Source: Alphaproteobacteria bacterium (GTDB lineage Bacteria; Pseudomonadota; Alphaproteobacteria; Reyranellales; Reyranellaceae). Taken from it: 64,000 nucleotides of DNA. The notes beneath the pieces are model-generated. The model made no database searches and had not been told where the DNA came from. It saw only the letters and a program-made list of their open reading frames with translations. Made by a program: the position numbers and the translations under genes. Location: assembly GCA_947474005.1 (NCBI GenBank), contig CANJHI010000005.1, forward strand, positions 1 to 64,000, given 5' to 3'. Shown piece by piece: positions 1 through 10,348 of this stretch (the stretch's first letter is position 1; each line of letters starts with the position of its first letter).

Positions 1-1086
1 CGGCATCGCGACACGGCCGACCGGCGGCATGGCCGGGCGGCTGAGCGCCGGCTGACCGGTCTGCATCGGGCGGCTCATGTCGAGCGACAGATAGTTCGGC
101 GCCGGCTGCTGTGCGGCCATGGCGGAGATCCCGGTCGAAACCACCGAGACACGCATGCGACCCTGCATCGTTGCGTCGAAGGTCGAGCCGAAGATGATGT
201 TGGCGTCGGCGTCCACTTCCTCGCGGATGCGGTTGGCCGCCTCGTCGACCTCGTGCAGCGTCATGTCGAGGCCGCCGGTGATGTTGATGAGAACGCCCTT
301 GGCGCCCTTCATCGAATGATCTTCCAGCAGCGGGTTGGAGATCGCCGATTCGGCGGCGACGCGGCTGCGGTCCGGCCCCTCGGCCTCACCGGTGCCCATC
401 ATCGCCTTGCCCATCTCGCCCATCACGGTGCGGATGTCGGCGAAGTCGAGGTTGATGAGGCCCGGCATGACCATGAGATCGGTGACGCCGCGCACGCCCA
501 TGTGCAGCACGTCGTCGGCCATCTTGAAGGCGTCGGCGAAGGTCGTCTTCTCGTTGGCGATCTTGAACAGGTTCTGGTTGGGAATGACGATCAGCGTGTC
601 GACCACCTTCTCCAGTTCCAGGATGCCCTGCTCGGCCGACTGCATGCGGCGGCGGCCCTCGAAATGGAACGGCTTGGTGACGACGCCGATGGTGAGGATG
701 CCCTGCTCGCGCGCCGCGGCGGCGATCACGGGAGCGGCGCCTGTGCCGGTACCGCCACCCATGCCGGCGGTGACGAACACCATGTTGGCGCCATCGAGAA
801 GCTGGAGGATCTCCGGCAAGGCTTCCTCGGCTGCCTGACGACCGACTTCCGGCCGGGCGCCCGCACCCAGGCCCTGGGTGATGGTGATGCCGAGCTGTAC
901 CCGCCGATCGGCGAGCGACTGACCGAGCGCCTGCGCATCGGTGTTGGCGACGATGAATTCCACGCCTTCGAGCGCGGCGCTGATCATGTTGTTGACGGCG
1001 TTTCCGCCTGCGCCGCCGACACCCACGACGGTGATACGCGGCTTAATCTCTGACTCCTTTTGGGGGAGGCTGAGGTTGATTGTCAT
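1..1086 (-). CDS. ftsZ: Cell division GTPase FtsZ (partial, C-terminal end outside window)
   Basis: Tubulin-like GTPase that polymerises into the cytokinetic Z-ring. Read on the minus strand from ATG at 1086, the protein begins [11 protein letters not shown] and soon reaches the nucleotide-binding stretch [17 protein letters not shown]. The tubulin signature [12 protein letters not shown] is encoded around 726-762 (about residue 112). The 362 codons present cover the whole GTPase domain and the start of a Pro/Gln-rich linker; the FtsA-binding C-terminal peptide lies beyond position 1, so the gene is cut by the window edge, not damaged. It is the last dcw gene here and is separated from ftsA by a 146-bp leader. 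That is far more than the other junctions, which suggests an additional promoter of its own. Identity is certain from the motifs and gene order. Confidence 0.98.
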   Translation of the reverse strand, partial: MTINLSLPQKESEIKPRITVVGVGGAGGNAVNNMISAALEGVEFIVANTDAQALGQSLADRRVQLGITITQGLGAGARPEVGRQAAEEALPEILQLLDGANMVFVTAGMGGGTGTGAAPVIAAAAREQGILTIGVVTKPFHFEGRRRMQSAEQGILELEKVVDTLIVIPNQNLFKIANEKTTFADAFKMADDVLHMGVRGVTDLMVMPGLINLDFADIRTVMGEMGKAMMGTGEAEGPDRSRVAAESAISNPLLEDHSMKGAKGVLINITGGLDMTLHEVDEAANRIREEVDADANIIFGSTFDATMQGRMRVSVVSTGISAMAAQQPAPNYLSLDMSRPMQTGQPALSRPAMPPVGRVAMP

Positions 1087-1232
1087 TCGGCTTTCTCCAC
1101 GCAAACGAGGGGGGTATCTGCTCGGAGTAGCGACGCGGACCCTTTTGACTAAAGACCCTTCCTCGCCACCGGCTTTTTTCTTGTCGTTATCTACAGCCTG
1201 TAGGAACTTTTACGTCCCACACAACATATTGC
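1087..1232 (-). promoter_or_regulatory. ftsZ leader with 13-bp palindrome
   Basis: This 146-bp gap is the largest inside the dcw block, where other junctions overlap or are only a few to 43 bp apart. It is more AT-rich than its surroundings and contains a perfect palindrome, CTACAG-C-CTGTAG, at 1191-1203. A private ftsZ promoter here is common in alphaproteobacteria; the exact promoter and the role of the palindrome are inference. Confidence 0.4.
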
Positions 1233-2468
1233 CTAAAAGTTGTCTCTAATCCAACTGCCAATGCGGCCGATGCGACTCGCCTGAGCTTCCGTCGACGCCG
1301 GCTGGGCCTGCGCCGTGGCGTGATGGTGAAGAGCATACGACAGCAGGCCTGCGGCGGCAGAAAATGCCGGCCCGCCGGTGGAATCCGCCAGCCCGGCGAG
1401 GCGCAGCGGCGCCCCGGTGCGGACCTTCTTGTTGAGAATCGCCGCCGCGACCTCGGGAACGCCGTCGAGCTGGCAACCGCCGCCCACCAGAACAGCCCGT
1501 CCGCCGGCCAACTTATCCACACCGCTGGCCTCGAGTCGGCTGCGCACGAGTTCGAACGTCTCCTCGATACGCGGGCGAATGATGCCGACCAGGATCGACC
1601 GCGGAATGTGATTGGGCCGGGTGCGATCCTCCTCGCCGATCAGCGGCACGTCGATAATGTCGTACTCGTCGTTGGGCTTGGCGACGGCCCGGCCGATCTG
1701 GGTTTTCATCCGCTCGGCATGGGCGAGCGGCGTCGACAGGCCGCGGGCGATGTCGCGCGTCACATGCTCGCCGCCGACCGGAATCGAATCGACGTGAACG
1801 AGGTGGCCTTCGTAGAAGACGGCGATCGACGTGGTGCCGGCTCCCATGTCGATCAGCGTGACGCCGAGGTCGCGCTCGTCGGAGACCAGCGAGCTGAGCC
1901 CGGCCGCGTGGCTCGCCACGACCCGCTCGGCGATTTCGAGATGGGCGCGACGCACGCAGACCTGAAGATTGCGCATCGCGCCGCTTGCCGCCGTGACGAG
2001 ATGGACGTCGACGCCCAGCCGCTCGCCGAACATGCCACGCGCATCCCGGACGGGCGTGCCGTCGACCGAATAGCCGATGGCGGCGGAATGGATGATGTCG
2101 CGATCCCCCGTCTCGGCGGGAAGCTGGATGTGCTGCTGGACACGGCGGACATCACGCTCGCCGATCTCATGATGGCCGATGGCCACCTCCAGGCTCTGGT
2201 TGTGCGAGGCAGCCGATCCGCCGCTCACGCCCACGATCACCTCGCGGACGTGCTCGCCGCACATCTCCTCCGCGGTCGACACCGCCGAGGAGATCGCGCG
2301 GGTCGCTGCCTCCATGTCGACGATGTTGCCGGAGCGCATGCCCAGCGCCGGCTGATGGCCGATGCCGACCACCCGGAGCCCCTGTCCATCGACGCGTGCC
2401 ACGAAACAAACGACCTTGTTGGTTCCGATGTCGAGCGCCGCAATAACGCCGTTTCTTGCCTTGGCCAC
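1233..2468 (-). CDS. ftsA: Cell division protein FtsA (actin-like)
   Basis: Actin/Hsp70-fold ATPase that tethers FtsZ filaments to the inner membrane and recruits later divisome proteins. The 411-residue length fits the family. The N-terminus carries the phosphate-1 loop (AALDIGTNKVVCFVA, residues 10-24). A second phosphate loop (LIDMGAGTTSIAVF, near 205) and the adenosine motif (AVLVGGGCQLDGV, near 325) follow. The C-terminus ends in a short basic/aromatic segment (RIGRIGSWIRDNF), the expected amphipathic membrane-targeting helix. It lies 43 bp downstream of ftsQ and before ftsZ, the usual order. The ATG start at 2468 agrees with the family N-terminus. Identity is secure. Confidence 0.97.
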   Translation of the reverse strand: MAKARNGVIAALDIGTNKVVCFVARVDGQGLRVVGIGHQPALGMRSGNIVDMEAATRAISSAVSTAEEMCGEHVREVIVGVSGGSAASHNQSLEVAIGHHEIGERDVRRVQQHIQLPAETGDRDIIHSAAIGYSVDGTPVRDARGMFGERLGVDVHLVTAASGAMRNLQVCVRRAHLEIAERVVASHAAGLSSLVSDERDLGVTLIDMGAGTTSIAVFYEGHLVHVDSIPVGGEHVTRDIARGLSTPLAHAERMKTQIGRAVAKPNDEYDIIDVPLIGEEDRTRPNHIPRSILVGIIRPRIEETFELVRSRLEASGVDKLAGGRAVLVGGGCQLDGVPEVAAAILNKKVRTGAPLRLAGLADSTGGPAFSAAAGLLSYALHHHATAQAQPASTEAQASRIGRIGSWIRDNF

Positions 2469-2511
2469 GATGTCCCCCGTCTCTACGCGTACACTTTAGG
2501 TTTCATTCACT

Positions 2512-3393
2512 TCACACCGGACCCTGCAGCGTATCCGCACCCGGTCCGCGTTTCCTGAGATAGAGCTTGTCCGGCAACCTGAGATCGACGACGCCAAACT
2601 CGCGCGACAGCAACTTGTGTTGCCCGTCGAGCTTGGCGAGTTGCTGGAGGGCGGCAACCGCATCCTCCTCGGGCAGCCAGATCTCCACGCCATTGCTCAG
2701 AACCAGATTCCAGCGCCGCTGGCCGACCCACACGGCGGCGCGTAGCTGGCGGGCCACGGCCGGCTCGTAGGCGAGCAGCAGCAGCAGTTCGCCGACATGC
2801 TCGGGCGCGCCCGGCCCGCCCAGCAGCAGCAGCGACTCGGCACCGGGCGGCATGCGGCTCGCCTTCACGGTGCGGCCATTGCGGTCGATCAGGGTGTACT
2901 CCGTGCCGTTCTGCCAGAGGGCGACGGCGCGGCGCTCGCGCAGGACCACATAGAGCGTGTCCGGCAGGCGCCGCTCGACGGTGGCGCCCGCCACCCAGTC
3001 GATCGCCTCGAGGCGCTGGCGGGACGCCTGCAGGTCGACACCCAGCAGCGAATCGCCCGGCTTGACGTTGAGGGCAGCCAGAATGGCGCTGCGCTCGACA
3101 TAGTCGCGGCCCTCGACAGTGACGTCGGCCAGCTTGAACGGCGTGATCGCCCCCACGACGCTGCGCGAGACCGCATCGATCCGGGACTGGACCTCGACCA
3201 GCCAGCCCTCGCGCCAGGCCCACCAGCCACCGCCCCCGCCGCAGCCGAGGAGCAGGACGGCGATGCCGAGCAGGAGCGGCTGGCGCCACAGCGGCCGGCC
3301 GGTCTTGCGCATCGGCCCGCGCTTCTTGCGGCGATCGTAGTCGCGGCGATTGGCCGTGGGTTTGGTCGCCGTTTTCCTGGGGGCGGCGCTCAC
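2512..3393 (-). CDS. ftsQ: Cell division protein FtsQ
   Basis: Bitopic inner-membrane divisome protein that links FtsA/FtsZ to the periplasmic FtsBL-FtsWI complex. The 293-residue product has a basic cytoplasmic tail (RRKKRGPMRKTGR), one transmembrane helix around residues 40-60 with a glycine run, a POTRA domain (LADVTVEGRDYVERSAILAAL) and the FtsQ beta domain. The start chosen is GTG at 3393, which overlaps the ddl stop as GTGA. A longer frame opens upstream but lies wholly inside ddl and has no FtsQ character. Very low-complexity Gly/Trp residues in the membrane segment are unusual but in frame. Confidence 0.93.
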   Translation of the reverse strand: MSAAPRKTATKPTANRRDYDRRKKRGPMRKTGRPLWRQPLLLGIAVLLLGCGGGGGWWAWREGWLVEVQSRIDAVSRSVVGAITPFKLADVTVEGRDYVERSAILAALNVKPGDSLLGVDLQASRQRLEAIDWVAGATVERRLPDTLYVVLRERRAVALWQNGTEYTLIDRNGRTVKASRMPPGAESLLLLGGPGAPEHVGELLLLLAYEPAVARQLRAAVWVGQRRWNLVLSNGVEIWLPEEDAVAALQQLAKLDGQHKLLSREFGVVDLRLPDKLYLRKRGPGADTLQGPV

Positions 3394-4322
3394 GACGGAC
3401 GCCTCGCATGATCGATCATCCAGGTCATGAGTTCGGACCACGAGATGCCGGCCCATTTCGCCTGCTCCGGCGCCAGCGACAGCGGCGTCATGCCGGGCTG
3501 CGTATTGAGTTCGAGGATGACCAGCCCCGACGTGCCGGGCTTCGAATCGTCCCAGCGGAAGTCCGCGCGACTGAGGCCATTGCAGCCAAGCTCCTGATAC
3601 GCCGCGAGCGCCCACTGCTTTGCCGCCTCATAGACGTCGGCCGGTACCGGCGCCGGCACGAGATGCTCGGTAATGCCGTCGGTGTACTTGGCTTCGTAAT
3701 CGTAGAAGCGGGTGCGCGGCCGGAGTTCGGTCACCGCGATCGGCGTGTCGCCCATCACCGCGACCGTGAGCTCGCGGCCCGGCACGAACTTCTCGACCAG
3801 CACGCGCTCGCCGAACGCCGCCTCGGCGGCCTCGACCGCGGCGAGGTTGTCGCCATCGCGCACGATATGGACGCCGATGCTGGAGCCCTGGTCGATCGGC
3901 TTCACGACATACGGCCGCGGCATCGGATCGCCCGCGGCGAGCGACCGGCGCTCGATCACGCGGCCGTCGGCAACGCGCAAGCCAAGCGAGGCGAAGACGT
4001 GTCGTGCCAGTGGCTTGTCCATGGCGATCGCCGAGGCGAGCACGCCGGAATGCGTGTAGGGAATCGCCATGATCTCGAGCACGCCCTGGATGCAGCCATC
4101 CTCGCCATAGCGGCCGTGCAGGGCGTTGAACACGACGTCCGGGCCGCCGCCTGCAGCCGGCCGCAGGAATTCGACGAGTGCGCGCAGATCGCGCTTCACG
4201 TCGTATTCGATGACCTTGTGGCCGCCTTCGCGCAATCCCTCGGCGCAAGCCTTGCCACTCACCAGCGAGACCTCGCGCTCGGGCGACCAGCCGCCCATCA
4301 GGACTGCGACGGTGCGCGTCAT
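3390..4322 (-). CDS. ddl: D-alanine--D-alanine ligase
   Basis: ATP-grasp ligase that makes the D-Ala-D-Ala dipeptide added by MurF. The 310-residue protein starts [19 protein letters not shown], the standard Ddl N-terminus with the Glu that binds the first D-Ala. It contains the ATP-grasp stretch PYVVKPIDQGSSIGVHIV and the C-terminal Mg-binding motif with ELNTQPGMTPLSL. The ATG at 4322 overlaps the murB stop (ATGA), and its own stop overlaps the ftsQ GTG. A longer upstream frame would run through murB and is rejected. Its place between murB and ftsQ matches the alphaproteobacterial dcw order (ddlB type). Confidence 0.97.
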   Translation of the reverse strand: MTRTVAVLMGGWSPEREVSLVSGKACAEGLREGGHKVIEYDVKRDLRALVEFLRPAAGGGPDVVFNALHGRYGEDGCIQGVLEIMAIPYTHSGVLASAIAMDKPLARHVFASLGLRVADGRVIERRSLAAGDPMPRPYVVKPIDQGSSIGVHIVRDGDNLAAVEAAEAAFGERVLVEKFVPGRELTVAVMGDTPIAVTELRPRTRFYDYEAKYTDGITEHLVPAPVPADVYEAAKQWALAAYQELGCNGLSRADFRWDDSKPGTSGLVILELNTQPGMTPLSLAPEQAKWAGISWSELMTWMIDHARRPS

Positions 4323-5236
4323 GCGCCCTCCCCGATACGTCGAATTTCCCACTCCAGTTGCACGCCGCTTTGCGCAAGGACGCGGCGGCGGACTTCCTCG
4401 CCCAGCGCCTCGATGTCGGCCGCCGTCGCCGATCCGAGATTGATGAGGAAGTTGCAGTGTTTCTCGGAGACCTGGGCGTCGCCGAGGCGCAGGCCACGGC
4501 AGCCGGCGCCGTCGATCAGTTCCCACGCCTTGTGGCCGGGCGGATTGACGAAGGTGGAGCCACCGGTGCGGCTGCGCGGCTGGGACTCGGTGCGAGCGGC
4601 ATCGATCTCGGCGATGCGCCGCGCGATCGCGAGCTGGTCGCCTGGCGTGGCACGCAGCCGGGCCGAGGTGAAGATCCAATCGGCTGGCGCGGCGCTGTGG
4701 CGGTAGCTGAACCCCAGTTCGGCCGCGTCGACGCGATGGACCGCGCCGGCACGGTCGACGGCCTCGGCCGAGACGAGGACCTGCGAAAGCTCGCCGCCGT
4801 AGGCGCCGCCGTTCATGGCAACGGCACCGCCGATCGTGCCGGGAATGCCGCTCAGGAATTCTAGGCCCGCCAGGCTGTGCTCGCGCGCCGTCAGGGCGAC
4901 ATTGAGATCGAGCGCGCCCGCGCCGCTCACCACTTCATGACCTTCGACCGAGACAGCGGTGAAGCTGCGCATCAGCCGGATGACCACACCCTTCACACCG
5001 CCGTCGCGTACCAGCAGGTTCGAGCCGACGCCCAACACTGTGACCGCAACATCATTTGGCAACGACGCCAGGAACGACGACAGGTCCTCGACGTCGGCCG
5101 GCCGGAACAGCACCTCGGCCGGCCCGCCGGTGCGGAACCAGGTCTGCGGACCGAGCGGTGCGTCGGCCACGAGCCGGCCCCGCGGCTTGGACAGCCGATC
5201 GATCAAATGGGGGCGAGCGGTCGCGAGCGCCATCAT
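4319..5236 (-). CDS. murB: UDP-N-acetylenolpyruvoylglucosamine reductase MurB
   Basis: FAD-dependent cytoplasmic reductase that converts UDP-GlcNAc-enolpyruvate to UDP-MurNAc. The 305-residue protein shows the FAD-binding stretch [21 protein letters not shown] (residues about 64-84), the substrate motif [21 protein letters not shown] and the late SGGSTFVNP-like segment ([20 protein letters not shown]) that supplies the catalytic Ser. The ATG at 5236 overlaps the murC stop. A second in-frame ATG follows directly. It sits in the expected murC-murB-ddl series. Confidence 0.97.
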   Translation of the reverse strand: MMALATARPHLIDRLSKPRGRLVADAPLGPQTWFRTGGPAEVLFRPADVEDLSSFLASLPNDVAVTVLGVGSNLLVRDGGVKGVVIRLMRSFTAVSVEGHEVVSGAGALDLNVALTAREHSLAGLEFLSGIPGTIGGAVAMNGGAYGGELSQVLVSAEAVDRAGAVHRVDAAELGFSYRHSAAPADWIFTSARLRATPGDQLAIARRIAEIDAARTESQPRSRTGGSTFVNPPGHKAWELIDGAGCRGLRLGDAQVSEKHCNFLINLGSATAADIEALGEEVRRRVLAQSGVQLEWEIRRIGEGA

Positions 5237-6702
5237 GCCGCCGATCCAGGATCGTTGGCGTTGGCGATGGGCCGAGGACCGGCCTGCTCGGCAGCGAGCT
5301 GCTGGATCTGCCCGGGCAAGGCGTGCGCCCAGGCCGTGATGTTGCCGGCGCCGAGACAGACCACGACGTCACCCGGCCGCGCGGCCTGCCAGATCAGTCC
5401 GGGCAGGTCGCCCGGCGCGCCGAGCGGCGTCACGTCCCTATGTCCGGCGCGCTGGGCCAGATTGACCAGCATGTCGCGGTTGACGCCCTCGATCGGCGCC
5501 TCGCCAGCGGCATAGACGTCGGCGATGATCACCGCGTCGGCATCCGAGAAGCAGGTCGCGAACTCGTTCTTGAGCGAGGCCAGCCGCGAATAGCGGTGCG
5601 GCTGCATGACGGCGATGACCCGGCCCGACCCGCCGTAGGCCTGACGCGCCGCGCGCAGGACGGCGGCGATCTCGACAGGATGATGGCCGTAATCGTCGAT
5701 CACCGTGATGCCGTGCGCCTCACCGGTCTTGGTGAAGCGCCGCTTGACGCCCGCGAACGATCCCAGCGCGCGGCGGATGATGTCGTCGGACAGCCCCATC
5801 TCCTGCGCCACGGCGATGGCTGCGAGCGCGTTCTGCACGTTGTGCTGGCCGAACATCGGCAGGCGCAGGCCACTGATGATGCGCGACTCGTTGGTCGTGC
5901 GGTGCTCGACCATGACATCGAAATCGGCACCGCTGCGGTCGAGCCGCAGGTTGATCGCCCGCACGTCGGCATTGGCGCCGATACCGTAGGTGACGATGCG
6001 CCGGTCGGCGACGCGTGGGATCAGCGCCTGGACCTCGGGATGATCGGAGCACAGGACCGCGAAACCGTAGAACGGGATGTTCTCGACGAAGCGCACGAAC
6101 GCCTCGCGCAGCGCATCGAAGGTGCCGTAGTGATCGAGATGCTCGGGATCGACGTTGGTCACGATGGCGATGGTGGCGGGCAGGCGCAGGAACGAGCCAT
6201 CGGACTCGTCGGACTCCACGACCATCCAGTCGCCGCCACCCAGCCGCGCATTGGTACCGTAGGCGTTGATGATGCCGCCGTTGATGACCGTCGGATCGAG
6301 CCCGCCGGTGTCGAGCATGGCGGCCACCAGCGACGTCGTCGTGGTCTTGCCGTGGGTGCCGCCGACGGCGATCGACCATTTCAGGCGCATCAGCTCGCCC
6401 AGCATCTCGGCGCGGCGCACGACCGGCAGCAGGCGCGCACGCGCCGCCATGACCTCGGGATTGTCCTTCTTCACAGCACTCGAGACGACGATGACCTGGG
6501 CGTTCGAGATGTTGTCGGCGCGGTGGCCGATCGCCACCTTGATGCCGAGATCGTTCAGCCGGCGCGTGTTCGCGCTCTCGGCAATGTCACTGCCCTGTAC
6601 CGGATAGCCGAGATTGTGCAGCACCTCGGCGATGCCGGACATGCCGATGCCGCCAATGCCGACGAAGTGGATGAGACCAATATCGAGCGGCAGCGCCCTC
6701 AT
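5233..6702 (-). CDS. murC: UDP-N-acetylmuramate--L-alanine ligase MurC
   Basis: Mur ligase that attaches L-Ala to UDP-MurNAc, the first residue of the stem peptide. The 489-residue protein starts with the Rossmann motif [18 protein letters not shown]. It carries the ATP-binding P-loop [16 protein letters not shown] and the central motif with [12 protein letters not shown], followed by the C-terminal domain with [10 protein letters not shown] and [11 protein letters not shown] at 6702 overlaps the murG stop as ATGA; an upstream extension of the frame lies inside murG and lacks Mur character. Length and motifs match the family. Confidence 0.97.
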   Translation of the reverse strand: MRALPLDIGLIHFVGIGGIGMSGIAEVLHNLGYPVQGSDIAESANTRRLNDLGIKVAIGHRADNISNAQVIVVSSAVKKDNPEVMAARARLLPVVRRAEMLGELMRLKWSIAVGGTHGKTTTTSLVAAMLDTGGLDPTVINGGIINAYGTNARLGGGDWMVVESDESDGSFLRLPATIAIVTNVDPEHLDHYGTFDALREAFVRFVENIPFYGFAVLCSDHPEVQALIPRVADRRIVTYGIGANADVRAINLRLDRSGADFDVMVEHRTTNESRIISGLRLPMFGQHNVQNALAAIAVAQEMGLSDDIIRRALGSFAGVKRRFTKTGEAHGITVIDDYGHHPVEIAAVLRAARQAYGGSGRVIAVMQPHRYSRLASLKNEFATCFSDADAVIIADVYAAGEAPIEGVNRDMLVNLAQRAGHRDVTPLGAPGDLPGLIWQAARPGDVVVCLGAGNITAWAHALPGQIQQLAAEQAGPRPIANANDPGSAA

Positions 6703-7823
6703 GCGGCGACTCCTGACGGCGAAAGGGAGGGAGTGGCGATCAGCTCGCCGACGAGATCGGCCAGCCGCGCCGCGGCATCTGGCCGGCCGGCGGCGTGCGC
6801 CGCCGCGGCCATGTCGACCAGCCGCTGTGGCGCCTCGAACAGCGCGCGCAGATGGCCAGACAGCGTCTCGGCAGTGAAAGTCGCGTGATGCATCAGCACA
6901 GCAGCACCGGCCGCTTCGAGCGCCCGGGCGTTCACGACCTGATGCTGGTCGGTGTGGAAGGGATACGGCACGAGGATCGACGGCCGACCGACAGCGGCAA
7001 GCTCGGCCACCGTCGAGGCACCCGATCGCGCGATCACCAGATGCGCGCCCGCCAGCCGTTGTGGCATGTCGGCGAAGAAGGGCGCCAACTCGGCCACGAT
7101 GCCGCTCTGGGCATACATCGCACGCACGCGCTCGATATCCTCGGTCCGGCACTGCTGCACCAGACGCAGGCGGGCTCGCAACGCCGCTGGCAACGACAGG
7201 ATCGCCTGCGGAATGACTTGGCTGAACGACGCCGCGCCTTGGCTGCCGGCGAACACGAGAAGGTCGATGACGAGATCAGGGCCCGGCGCGCGATAAGGCG
7301 AGCCGCGCAACACGCGCACGGCGTCGCGCACCGGATTGCCGACCATTCGCGCACGCGGATCGCTTTCCAGGCCGCGGGTTACCGGGAAGGAGGTCGCCAC
7401 CTTGGAGACGCCGCCCAGCACCCAGCGGTTGGCCTTGCCGAGCACGGCGTTCTGTTCATGCACTATCGCCGGCGTGCGGCGCAGGCGGGCCGCGATCATC
7501 GTCGGCACCGAGGCATAGCCGCCGAACCCGACCACGGCGGCCGGACCGATGCGGCCGAGCGCGCGCCAGGCGTCGAACAGGCCAAGCCCGAGCGAAAACA
7601 GTGCCATCAACCGCCGCCGCAGCGAGCCGGTCGGGCTTGCCGAACGGATGTAGTGGATCGGCCGGCGTGACAGCGCGCCCTGCCACTGCCGGCCGCGCGC
7701 ATCGGTGACGAGCGTAAACGGCAGGCCGCGCGCCTCGAGCTCGCCGGCCAGCGCCTCGGCGGGGAACACATGCCCGCCGGTGCCGCCGGTCGCCAGGACC
7801 ACGGGGCGCAGCTCAGCCATCAC
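6699..7823 (-). CDS. murG: UDP-GlcNAc transferase MurG
   Basis: Peripheral membrane GT-B glycosyltransferase that adds GlcNAc to lipid I, giving lipid II. The 374-residue protein opens with the glycine-rich loop [19 protein letters not shown]. It has [18 protein letters not shown] (acceptor side) and the C-terminal UDP-GlcNAc site ([26 protein letters not shown]). The frame begins at GTG 7823, which overlaps the ftsW stop (GTGA); an ATG one codon later (7820) is equally possible. Neighbours ftsW upstream and murC downstream fit the conserved order. Confidence 0.97.
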   Translation of the reverse strand: MMAELRPVVLATGGTGGHVFPAEALAGELEARGLPFTLVTDARGRQWQGALSRRPIHYIRSASPTGSLRRRLMALFSLGLGLFDAWRALGRIGPAAVVGFGGYASVPTMIAARLRRTPAIVHEQNAVLGKANRWVLGGVSKVATSFPVTRGLESDPRARMVGNPVRDAVRVLRGSPYRAPGPDLVIDLLVFAGSQGAASFSQVIPQAILSLPAALRARLRLVQQCRTEDIERVRAMYAQSGIVAELAPFFADMPQRLAGAHLVIARSGASTVAELAAVGRPSILVPYPFHTDQHQVVNARALEAAGAAVLMHHATFTAETLSGHLRALFEAPQRLVDMAAAAHAAGRPDAAARLADLVGELIATPSLSPSGVAA

Positions 7824-8947
7824 ACGGCCTCCCGGAGGCCGGCATGCTCACGCGTCAGCGACAGCATCATCCCGACACAGATCGCCATGGCCAGCGCCGA
7901 GGAGCCGCCGTAGGAGATGAACGGCAGCGTCATGCCCTTGGCCGGAATGAGTTGGATGGTCGAGGCCATGTTGATGGCGGCCTGCAGACCGAACTGCACG
8001 GCGAGCCCGGTGGCGGCCAGCGTGATGAAGAGGCTGGTCTCCTTTGACGCGCGCGACATTGAGCGCAGCGTCACGAAGGCGAACAGGCCCAGGATCAACA
8101 GGCAGACCACCAGGCCGAATTCCTCGCCGGCGACAGCCATGACGAAATCGGTGTGGGCGTCCGGAAGCTGCGCCTTCACCGTGCCCTCGCCCGGACCGCG
8201 CCCGAACAGGGAGCCGTTCATGAAGGCCTCGAGCGATGTATTGACCTGATAGTTGTCACCCGACGAGGGATCGAGAAATCGGTCGAAGCGGCTGCGTACG
8301 TGGTTGAACATGAAGTAGGCGCCGACCAGCGCGCCGCCGGCGCCGATCGCACCGAAACCCGCAACCCACATCGGCAGGCCGACGACGAAGAGCTGGACGC
8401 CCCAGACCGCCGCCACGACGACGCTCATGCCGAGGTCTGGCTGCATGATGAGCAGCCCCAGCACCCCTCCCACCAGCAGGGTCGAGAGAAAGTAGCCCGG
8501 CGCACGCCGCTCGGTGCGGCTCTGCGCCAGCAGCCAGGCCGAGATCACGGCAAGGCTGGGCTTGGCGAATTCCGAGGGCTGCAGACTGGAAAGACCGGGC
8601 ACCGAGATCCAGCGGCGCGCGCCCTTGATTTCGACGCCGATGATGAAAGTGGCCGCCAGGAGCACGACGCTGCCGCAGAATACCAGCAGGGCGAGCCGTC
8701 GGATGTGTCGCGGCGAGGCCAGCGATATGGCCAGCATCACCATCAGCGCCATCGGCAGGAAGATGAACTGGCGCTTGGCGAACATGAAGGAGTCGGCGCC
8801 GATCCGTTCGGCCGCCGGCGGCGATGCCGCCAGCGTCAGCATCACGCCGAAGGCCATGATCGCGAGGATCGCGCCCAGCGACCAGCGATCGACGGTCCAC
8901 CACCATTGACCAATGACACTGCGGTCGTCGCGTGGAACCTGGATCAT
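7820..8947 (-). CDS. ftsW: Lipid II polymerase FtsW (SEDS family)
   Basis: Polytopic SEDS glycosyltransferase that polymerises lipid II at the septum together with FtsI. The 375-residue protein has about ten hydrophobic segments. Family stretches include RRWISVPGLSSLQPSEFAK (near 110-130) and the C-terminal motif GMTLPFISYGGSSALAM. ATG at 8947 overlaps the murD stop (ATGA), and its own stop overlaps the murG start. The position next to murD/murG argues for FtsW rather than RodA. Confidence 0.96.
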   Translation of the reverse strand: MIQVPRDDRSVIGQWWWTVDRWSLGAILAIMAFGVMLTLAASPPAAERIGADSFMFAKRQFIFLPMALMVMLAISLASPRHIRRLALLVFCGSVVLLAATFIIGVEIKGARRWISVPGLSSLQPSEFAKPSLAVISAWLLAQSRTERRAPGYFLSTLLVGGVLGLLIMQPDLGMSVVVAAVWGVQLFVVGLPMWVAGFGAIGAGGALVGAYFMFNHVRSRFDRFLDPSSGDNYQVNTSLEAFMNGSLFGRGPGEGTVKAQLPDAHTDFVMAVAGEEFGLVVCLLILGLFAFVTLRSMSRASKETSLFITLAATGLAVQFGLQAAINMASTIQLIPAKGMTLPFISYGGSSALAMAICVGMMLSLTREHAGLREAV

Positions 8948-10344
8948 GCCGCTTTCCCCAAACGCTGAGCGCCCGGCAGCGCCCGCGCCATGGCACGGAA
9001 CGCATCACCGCGATGCTCGTAACTCTTCCATTGATCCCACGATGCGCAGGCGGGCGAGAGCAGAACCACCGATGGTCCCCCACCTGGTCCAGTGGCTTCG
9101 CGCTGCGCGCGCGCGTGCGCCGCATCGAGCGCCGACTGAAGATCGCCGCAACGGCTATAGGGCAGCTTGCCTTCGAGCTGGCTGGCGAACAGGTCGCTCG
9201 CCTCGCCGATCAGGAAGGCATGGCGGATCCGGTCGAAGTAGGACACGAGCGGCGCCACGCCGCCCTCCTTCGCCTGACCACCGAGAATCCAGTAGATGTC
9301 GCGATAGCTCGACAGCGCGCGCGCGGTCGCATCGGCGTTGGTCGCCTTGCTGTCGTTGACGTAGACGACGTTGCCGGCCGAAGCTACGCGCTCCTGGCGG
9401 TGCGGTAGCCCGGGATAGCTGCGCAGCCCCGAGACGATCTTCTCGCGCGGGACGTCGAGCCAGCGGCACGCTGCCCAGGCGGCGGCCGCGTTCTGGGCAT
9501 TGTGGTCGCCCGGCAGCGTCGGCACGTCGGAAAAGTTGAAGGTGTAACCATCGGCGTCGATCAGCATGCCGGCTCGATACGAGATGCCACCGGCCACGGG
9601 CCTGTCGAGCGCTACGGGTACGCAGGCGATGCCGGACCGGGCGGCGATCTCGCGCTCGACCACACGGGAGGGCTCGTCATCTGTGCCAATCACGGCGCAG
9701 TCGCCAGGCTGCTGTCGGGCAAAGATGTTCTGCTTCGCCGCGACGTAGCCCGCCATGTCGCCGTGACGGTCGATGTGATCGGGCGTGACGTTGAGCCAGA
9801 TGGCGATGTTGGCGCGAAACGTCGCGAGCAATTCGAGCTGATAGGAGGAGAGTTCGAGGACATAGATGCCACCCGTGCCGAGCGGCGCCAGGTCGAGCGC
9901 GCCGCGGCCGATGTTGCCGCCAACCTCTGAGCGCATCCCCGCCTCCTCGAGGATGTGGCCGATCAGCGCCGTCGTCGTCGACTTGCCGTTGGTCCCGGTG
10001 ATGGCGACGAACTGCGCCTTGGGCTCGGCGCGGGCGAGCAGTTCGACGTCGCAGAGGATCGGCTTGCCCGCGGCGCGCGCAGCCACGGCGACCGGATGCG
10101 GCTCGGGCAGACGGCTCGGGATGCCCGGGCTGATGATCAACGCGTTGGCACGGGACCAATCAATGGCGGTCGGGTCGACGAGCGTTACGCCCATGCCCGC
10201 GGCCTGCTCGCGCGACGACGCATTGTCGTCCCAGGCGACACACTCGATCCCTGCCGCCGCGAAGGCGCGCACGGTCGCCAGGCCGGAGCGCGCGAGCCCC
10301 AGCACGACGAACGACGAACCCTTGAGGACGGCGAGATCGATCAT
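8944..10344 (-). CDS. murD: UDP-MurNAc-L-Ala--D-glutamate ligase MurD
   Basis: Mur ligase that adds D-Glu to UDP-MurNAc-L-Ala. The 466-residue protein shows the N-terminal Rossmann stretch FVVLGLARSGLATVRAFA, the ATP P-loop AITGTNGKSTTTALIGHIL (about residues 115-133), and the later motifs LNVTPDHIDRHG and VYVNDSKATNADATARAL in the C-terminal domain. The ATG at 10344 is 4 bp after the mraY stop, and the 3' end overlaps ftsW. All catalytic regions are intact and the length is typical. Confidence 0.97.
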   Translation of the reverse strand: MIDLAVLKGSSFVVLGLARSGLATVRAFAAAGIECVAWDDNASSREQAAGMGVTLVDPTAIDWSRANALIISPGIPSRLPEPHPVAVAARAAGKPILCDVELLARAEPKAQFVAITGTNGKSTTTALIGHILEEAGMRSEVGGNIGRGALDLAPLGTGGIYVLELSSYQLELLATFRANIAIWLNVTPDHIDRHGDMAGYVAAKQNIFARQQPGDCAVIGTDDEPSRVVEREIAARSGIACVPVALDRPVAGGISYRAGMLIDADGYTFNFSDVPTLPGDHNAQNAAAAWAACRWLDVPREKIVSGLRSYPGLPHRQERVASAGNVVYVNDSKATNADATARALSSYRDIYWILGGQAKEGGVAPLVSYFDRIRHAFLIGEASDLFASQLEGKLPYSRCGDLQSALDAAHARAQREATGPGGGPSVVLLSPACASWDQWKSYEHRGDAFRAMARALPGAQRLGKAA

Positions 10345-10348
10345 CCAC

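Noticed and set aside
1320-2558. 412-codon plus-strand frame antisense to ftsA
   Set aside because: Shadow of ftsA; composition is His/Arg/Asp/Ala-rich with no motif, while the minus strand encodes an intact FtsA.
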